Assembly: GCA_029866965.1 (NCBI GenBank) | Contig: CP123444.1 | Span: 124,001-188,000 of the forward strand | Source: Flavobacteriaceae bacterium YJPT1-3 | GTDB lineage: Bacteria > Bacteroidota > Bacteroidia > Flavobacteriales > Flavobacteriaceae | Direction: 5' to 3' | Length of the DNA stretch: 64,000 bases | In this document: positions 59,700 through 64,000 of the stretch, piece by piece | Position numbering within the stretch: the first letter of the stretch is position 1 | Layout: every line of letters starts with the position of its first letter | Program-made: the position numbers and the translations under genes | The notes under the pieces: model-generated | What the model was told of the DNA's origin: nothing | Seen by the model: the letters and a program-made list of their open reading frames with translations, nothing else | Databases searched by the model: none

Positions 59700-62416
59700 A
59701 TGAAAAAAAATTACTTCTACGGAATTGGGTTACTGCTCCTTGTAGGAGGCGCATTTATTTTGCTCAATTCCTTTCCACAGTCCACTGCACTCACTAAAGA
59801 AAAGATCGTTCTTGGGCCCAAGAATAAGCCAAGTATGGAAGATCGCGCCCTTTTCAATATCGAACGGGTAAAGTATGAGTACAACATGCAGGTTAACCCT
59901 TTGACGGGTACAATCCCGAAAGAAGATAAAGCAAGAGAATTGGCCCTGGCCATAGCTCAAAAACAAGAAAAAACCGCATCAGCATTAGCCTATACGTTCC
60001 GGGGACCCGGTAATTTAGGGGGCGAACACGCTCTGTCGCTGTTGACCTCGCCGATCCCACCGGAAACACCTTGATCGCTGCCAGCATTAGCGGAGGTGTT
60101 CACAGAACCACTGATGGTGGTGTTTCCTGGACGCGCACGACCTCTGATCAGGAGGTGTTCAGTGCAACCACTGTTGTTCAGGATCCTCGACCTGGATTTC
60201 AGAACATCTGGTACTATGGTTCTGGAGAGTTTTTTGGCAATAGCGCTTCACTGTCTGGTGCTTTTTATTACGGTAATGGGATCTGGCAGTCGGACGACGG
60301 AGGACAAAATTGGACAAAAATCCCAAGCACGGATAGCGAATTCACACAATTTGACAGCGATTTTGATATTATCCATGAAATCGATGTCCATCCCGTAACC
60401 GGTGAATTATTTGCAGCAACCACAACCGGGATTTTACGTTTTAACGGAACGGAATGGATCAATGAACTTCCCACTTCAGGGCCGGAATGGACCAGTTTAA
60501 CCATTACGAGTACCGGCCGGGTATATGCGGCCATAGGCGGGGATGCGCCAAATGCCGAGCAAGGGGTCTGGACCTCTGAAGATGGTCAGCTTGATTTTGT
60601 ACGAATCGCCACTGATGGAGATCCTCTCGAATGGGGCGCTACCGGCCGTATCGTGCTCGATCATGCCCCCAGCAGTGAAAATTTAGTATACGCCTTATTC
60701 GTCAACGGCATTAGCGAAGGGATAGAAGCTGATCTTTGGCGCTATGATTTAAATACTGATGTTTGGACAGACTTTACGAGTACCATGCCGGATGAAGCGG
60801 GCGGAGATCTGAGAGGCAATGATCCCTTTGCCGTACAGGGTGGATATGATCTGGTCGTCAGCGTGAAACCGGATGATCCAAACTTTGTGATCATTGGAGG
60901 TACCAATGCCTACAAAATAGGAGATATAGAGACAGAGGCCCAATTTGTTCGTATAGGAGGATACAATAGTAATTCCAATTACGCCCTTTGGGATACTACC
61001 GACGGAGATGAGCACCATCCCGATATTCACAGCATTGTATTCAGTCCGTTCAACAACCTGGTGGTCTACACGGGTACTGATGGAGGGGTGCACCGCACCG
61101 ACGCCATCGATAGTGCCGGTCGAATTGACTGGGTCAACCTCAACAACAATTTCCGCTCCTATCAGTATTACCATGTAGCCATTGAACCCAACGTGCAACC
61201 TGATCGTGACATCGTCATAGGTGGAGCTCAGGACAACGGAACGACTGCCGGTGGTTTTGCCACCAGCCCGGACATGGAGTCACTTAGTAGTGTATTCGGC
61301 GGCGACGGGGTAGCCGTTAGTATTTCAGATGACGACGATTGCTTACCGTTTTTCTTAGGCTCTCAAGGCGGACAGATCGTAAGAGACTGTCCTGTAGGAG
61401 CTGACATTACTCCTGACGAAAGTGCCAGTCAATTTGTAACCTATTGGTTCTTAGATCCTGTAAATACCAATGCGCTGTACTATGCGGGACGCAACAGACT
61501 CTTCCGAACCACCAGCTCTACTACCGTAGCCAGTGATACCTGGGATAATATGAGTACCATCGGAAATATTCCGGGAGAATCGCCGAATACAGAATTCATT
61601 CAGTCCATGACCACCCCCTGGATCAATTACGATCCGGCCACGAGCTATCTGTTGATTGGCGGTGACGAAGGAGGAATCTATCGACTGGATGATCCGCAAA
61701 ATGCGAATAACTTAGTCTCTGCAACCGATATCACCCCACCGGGTGTGACCCGTACGTTTCCGTCTATCGTAAGTGGATTGGCCGTACACCCTACCAATCC
61801 TGATATCGCTATTGCCTCTTATTCGAATTATGGAATTCCGAGTATTTTCATCACGACCAATGTACGTGATGCTGAGCCCACCTGGGTGCAGGTCGAGCGT
61901 AACCTGGAGATCAACTCTGTACGATCTGTTGCCATTACAGAAAATAATGGAGAGACTTTGTACTTCGCTGGAACCGCACGTGGCTTATATAGCAGCCCAG
62001 ATCCCATGACCCAGGATTGGTCTATAGAAGCTGTTGATGAAGTCGGTTTTGCGCTGATCAGCGATTTGAAATACCGTCCGGAAGACAGCAAGTTGTTGAT
62101 TGGAACACACGGGAGCGGTATGTTTGAGACCAAGATCGAAGGAACCCTATCCAGTCCGGACTTTGAGCAAAGCACAACTGCTTTTGTAATCAGTCCGAAC
62201 CCTACTACGGAAGTTCTCACTCTGAATCTTGATCCTGTTTTATCGATCAATGCTATTAATTATCAGATCGTGGATGTAAGTGGTAAAGTGATTGATTCCG
62301 GAGCACTAGAAGGTTCACAACGCAGCATCAATGTGGCCAAATTAGCGCAGGGCCTTTATTTTATCGAGGTAGAGCTGGACGGTCGTAAAGAAGCGAAGCG
62401 ATTCATTAAAAAATAA
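59700..62416 (+). pseudogene. Frameshifted T9SS beta-propeller (BNR/Asp-box) protein
   Basis: Two frames together form one gene of about 905 codons. The first (59700-60074) has a signal peptide (about 5-27) and ends FRGPGNLGGEHALSLLTS...; the second (from about 60023, to 62416) continues RTRSVAVDLADPTGNTL. Adding one G to the G5 run (60018-60022) restores N-L-G-G-R-T-R-S. Asp-box repeats TTDGGVSWTR and SDDGGQNWTK and a VPS10/sortilin-like propeller follow, and the last 80 residues are a T9SS type A sorting domain (SPNPTTEVLTLNL ... GLYFIEVELDGRKEAKRFIKK). The break may be a real frameshift or an assembly error. The second frame has no proper start codon. Confidence 0.8.
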
Positions 62417-62433
62417 AAGAATCTTTTATATTC

Positions 62434-62465
62434 AAAAAAGCCAGCTTTTAGCTGGCTTTTTTATT
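62434..62465. terminator. Bidirectional terminator between T9SS protein and the following minus-strand gene
   Basis: AAAAAAGCCAGC and GCTGGCTTTTTT with a 5-base loop; works on both strands and separates convergent genes. Confidence 0.88.
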
Positions 62466-62469
62466 GGTT

Positions 62470-62910
62470 TTACATGGGCTTATCCGAAGACAAATTCTTT
62501 GGATCGAGCCTTGCTTTATAGTATTTCGTTTTTCCTTGCTCGATGTAAATCAAAAGAATCTCATTGGGGTCCAGGCTAAAGGGTAATTCCTTCAGCGGAT
62601 CCTGCTTTTGGGATGCTCCTTTCTCGTTGTAAGGAAGGTTGAAGGTTATTTTGTAGTTCTGGTCTGATTGCTTTTCTATCTGAGCCTCGTTCCCTTGATA
62701 GATGGCTTTCGTCAAACTCGTTTTAGCTGGTAAGGCTTCCGCTGTAGTGAAATGGACACTAACAGTCTTACCCATTTCTTGTACTCCAGATTGATAGGTC
62801 TCCGCGTGCAGGTCGACGATCCGTGTTGGAAACGATTTTTGCAAGGTCTTTGGGGTGGAACATGCCGTCATTAAGACCAGTAAGAAGAACGCAGGAGGCC
62901 ATGCTTTCAT
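62470..62910 (-). CDS. Hypothetical lipoprotein
   Basis: A 146-residue protein with a signal peptide ending in lipobox LMTAC (MKAWPPAFFLLVLMTAC). The body is a mix of beta strands (SVHFTTAEALPAK, YKITFNLPYNEKG) with no motif I recognise. The ATG at 62910 gives the signal peptide; the frame opens at 62928. Function unknown. Confidence 0.6.
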   Translation of the reverse strand: MKAWPPAFFLLVLMTACSTPKTLQKSFPTRIVDLHAETYQSGVQEMGKTVSVHFTTAEALPAKTSLTKAIYQGNEAQIEKQSDQNYKITFNLPYNEKGASQKQDPLKELPFSLDPNEILLIYIEQGKTKYYKARLDPKNLSSDKPM

Positions 62911-62952
62911 GATAGGATTGTTTAGCATGTGATGAAAAGCTACAGCATCCTA

Positions 62953-63261
62953 TTAATCGCGCTCAATTTTGAGCAGATCAATAATCTCCGGTGAAACGCT
63001 TTGCGATTTTGCCCCGTAACCATCTACCAAAATACCTTTTTTACCGTCTCCCGTGCTCAACGCATAGACAATACTATTATCGGCAGGATTGGCTTTTCCT
63101 TCAAAGCGATAATAAGAATCTACCTGCAATTCATCAGCATTATACATAGCATTAAGTGCCTTACACTGGACGCCTTCGTCAGCTAAATTAAAATCGAGGG
63201 TATATCCATCTTTTTGCAACGCTCTGGTCGCTTCACTTAAGGTGTCAAAATCTTTTTTCAT
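62953..63261 (-). CDS. Conserved hypothetical small protein
   Basis: A 102-residue soluble protein, MKKDFDTLSEATRALQKDGYTLDFNL, with a later SYYRFEGKANPADNSIVYAL segment. Bacteroidota relatives are sometimes misnamed phosphoribosylpyrophosphate synthetase, but no PRPP-synthase motif is present. The ATG at 63261 is chosen over GTG at 63267. Function unknown. Confidence 0.65.
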   Translation of the reverse strand: MKKDFDTLSEATRALQKDGYTLDFNLADEGVQCKALNAMYNADELQVDSYYRFEGKANPADNSIVYALSTGDGKKGILVDGYGAKSQSVSPEIIDLLKIERD

Positions 63262-63372
63262 CTTCACTATTTTATAGCCAAAATGTACTGTTTCAGTCGG
63301 CGCTTGCCAAATATTTAAAACAACTTTAATAGTTGTAACTTCGATAGCGATTGCGCTACTAATACATTAAAA

Positions 63373-63957
63373 ATGGCTCGAACTGCTTCAACCATGCTAC
63401 CCTTAGGAACTTCTGCTCCTGATTTTACCCTGCTCGATACTCTGGAGCAGGAGATGATCTCGCTGAGCGATGTTCAGGGAGAACGCGGCACGGTAATCAT
63501 GTTTATTTGCAATCATTGCCCCTTCGTCAAACATGTACTTGATGAAATTGTACGCGTTGCCAATGATTATCGCATTCTGGGTTTTGGTTTTGCTGCGATC
63601 AGCAGCAATGACGTAGTGAATTACCCCCAGGATCATCCCATTCAGATGCACCGTATAGCTCAGGAATTCAACTTTACTTTTCCCTACCTCTACGATGAGA
63701 GTCAAGCTTGCGCGAAAGCCTATCAGGCTGCCTGTACTCCTGATTTCTACTTGTTTGACAACGAATTGAAACTGGTCTATAGAGGTCAGCTGGATGATTC
63801 CCGTCCAGGCAATGGAATACCGGTCAACGGAAGGGATCTTCGTGAAGCCCTGGATAATCTATTCAACAGTCGGCCGCAGTCCAGTCTTCAAAAACCCAGC
63901 ATCGGCTGCAATATCAAGTGGAAGGATTCCTCCAACCCCGCTTTGTCAGCAGATTGA
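63373..63957 (+). CDS. Thioredoxin-fold (AhpC/TSA, redoxin) protein
   Basis: A 194-residue protein. APDFTLLDTLEQEMISLSD and MFICNHCPFVKHV (CxxC as C-N-H-C at about 46-49) are typical of the thioredoxin-like redoxins often called thioredoxin family protein; SSNDVVNYPQDHP and TPDFYLFDNELKLVYRGQLDDSRPGNG follow. No signal peptide. It likely reduces disulfides or peroxides in the cytoplasm. A variant palindrome copy (63706-63719, one mismatch) is inside. Its 3' end overlaps the convergent BstA-like gene by 44 bp. Confidence 0.8.
   Translation: MARTASTMLPLGTSAPDFTLLDTLEQEMISLSDVQGERGTVIMFICNHCPFVKHVLDEIVRVANDYRILGFGFAAISSNDVVNYPQDHPIQMHRIAQEFNFTFPYLYDESQACAKAYQAACTPDFYLFDNELKLVYRGQLDDSRPGNGIPVNGRDLREALDNLFNSRPQSSLQKPSIGCNIKWKDSSNPALSAD
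63706..63719. repeat. Palindrome variant GCTTGCGCGAAAGC
   Basis: One mismatch from GCTTTCGCGAAAGC, inside the redoxin gene. Confidence 0.75.
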
Positions 63958-64000
63958 GAATATGCGTATAGTGATGACGCCCATGCCAGGCGTAGCGTCC
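63914..64000 (-). CDS. 3' end of a DinB-fold BstA/YfiT-like (bacillithiol transferase) gene
   Basis: Reading the minus strand from the right edge gives 28 codons G-R-Y-A-W-H-G-R-H-H... then a stop (TGA at 63914-63916). YAWHGRHHYTHIL and the ending LTKRGW match the conserved C-terminus of YfiT/BstA metal-dependent transferases, which use bacillithiol; the histidines of WHGRHH bind the metal. Only the last part is in the window, so the assignment is by this motif. The link to bshC at 30.8 kb supports it. Confidence 0.7.
   Translation of the reverse strand, partial: GRYAWHGRHHYTHILNLLTKRGWRNPST

Noticed and set aside
60018-60022. Programmed -1 frameshift in the T9SS gene
   Set aside because: No proper slippery heptamer; P-site GGG would re-pair with AGG. 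A missing G is simpler.
1-64000. CRISPR array, tRNA, rRNA, prophage or IS element
   Set aside because: No regular direct repeats with spacers, no tRNA-like cloverleaf seen in intergenic regions, no transposase or integrase genes.

Overview
The window comes from the chromosome of a member of the Flavobacteriaceae (Bacteroidota). The sequence basis is: a type IX secretion C-terminal sorting domain on a beta-propeller protein; Bacteroidota promoter boxes (TTTG, about 19 bp, TAnnTTTG) instead of sigma70-type ones; the rpmB-rpmG-DUF4295-ftsY block; many short lipoproteins; a CrtI/CrtB/CrtZ carotenoid operon led by a CarH-type regulator; and bacillithiol genes (bshC and the end of a BstA/YfiT-like gene). 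I see no rRNA, tRNA, CRISPR array, prophage or insertion sequence. Most of the window is core genome, very compact, with several genes overlapping by 1-14 bp.

Layout. 1-4.4 kb (minus): a K+ channel running off the left edge, a PspC protein, a DUF2851 protein, a cysteine-synthase-family enzyme and a LolC/E-type permease. 4.4-9.4 kb: a NamZ-like lipoprotein, a YkgJ cysteine-cluster protein, a methyltransferase, a metalloprotease lipoprotein behind an ECF-like promoter, and a YtcJ-type amidohydrolase. 9.5-15.2 kb: an outer-membrane barrel, a 1006-residue TPR protein and, divergently, FtsE. 15.3-24.9 kb: a surface-polysaccharide locus (methyltransferase, four glycosyltransferases, FdtA-type ketoisomerase, acyltransferase, Wzx-type flippase, DegT aminotransferase, FemAB/GNAT acyltransferase). 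25-26.5 kb: a DASS transporter. 26.5-30.8 kb: the light-responsive carotenoid operon (carH-crtI-crtB-crtZ-FMN protein). 30.8-38.5 kb: BshC, an M14 peptidase, an MscS channel and an M16 peptidase. 38.5-50.9 kb (mostly minus): RimO, DUF2911, amidase, FtsY, DUF4295, L33, L28, CinA, HPt, FAH-family, DnaQ-type exonuclease, BLUF photosensor (plus strand), a 2-oxoacid dehydrogenase E2, a glycosyltransferase and RecR. 51-64 kb: a sodium symporter, a CoA-binding protein, a 407-bp gap with a candidate small RNA, FabH, an AarF/COQ8-type kinase with its TetR regulator, HtpG, a lipoprotein, a frameshifted T9SS protein, small proteins, a redoxin and the end of a BstA/YfiT-like gene.

The main unusual signals are these. 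(1) The 14-bp palindrome GCTTTCGCGAAAGC occurs 15 times exactly in 64 kb, almost always inside genes and in all three reading frames. (2) In two unrelated proteins (CinA and a glycosyltransferase) the palindrome starts a longer in-frame insert with a shared tail, resembling Rickettsia-type intragenic palindromic elements. (3) The same long inverted repeat (TTTGTTTAA, 16-17 bp, TTAAACAAA) lies upstream of the CarH-type regulator and upstream of the TetR-AarF pair 30 kb away, suggesting one light- or B12-controlled regulon. (4) Two identical-geometry ECF-like promoters occur, one of them ahead of a stretch that has no gene but ends in a terminator.
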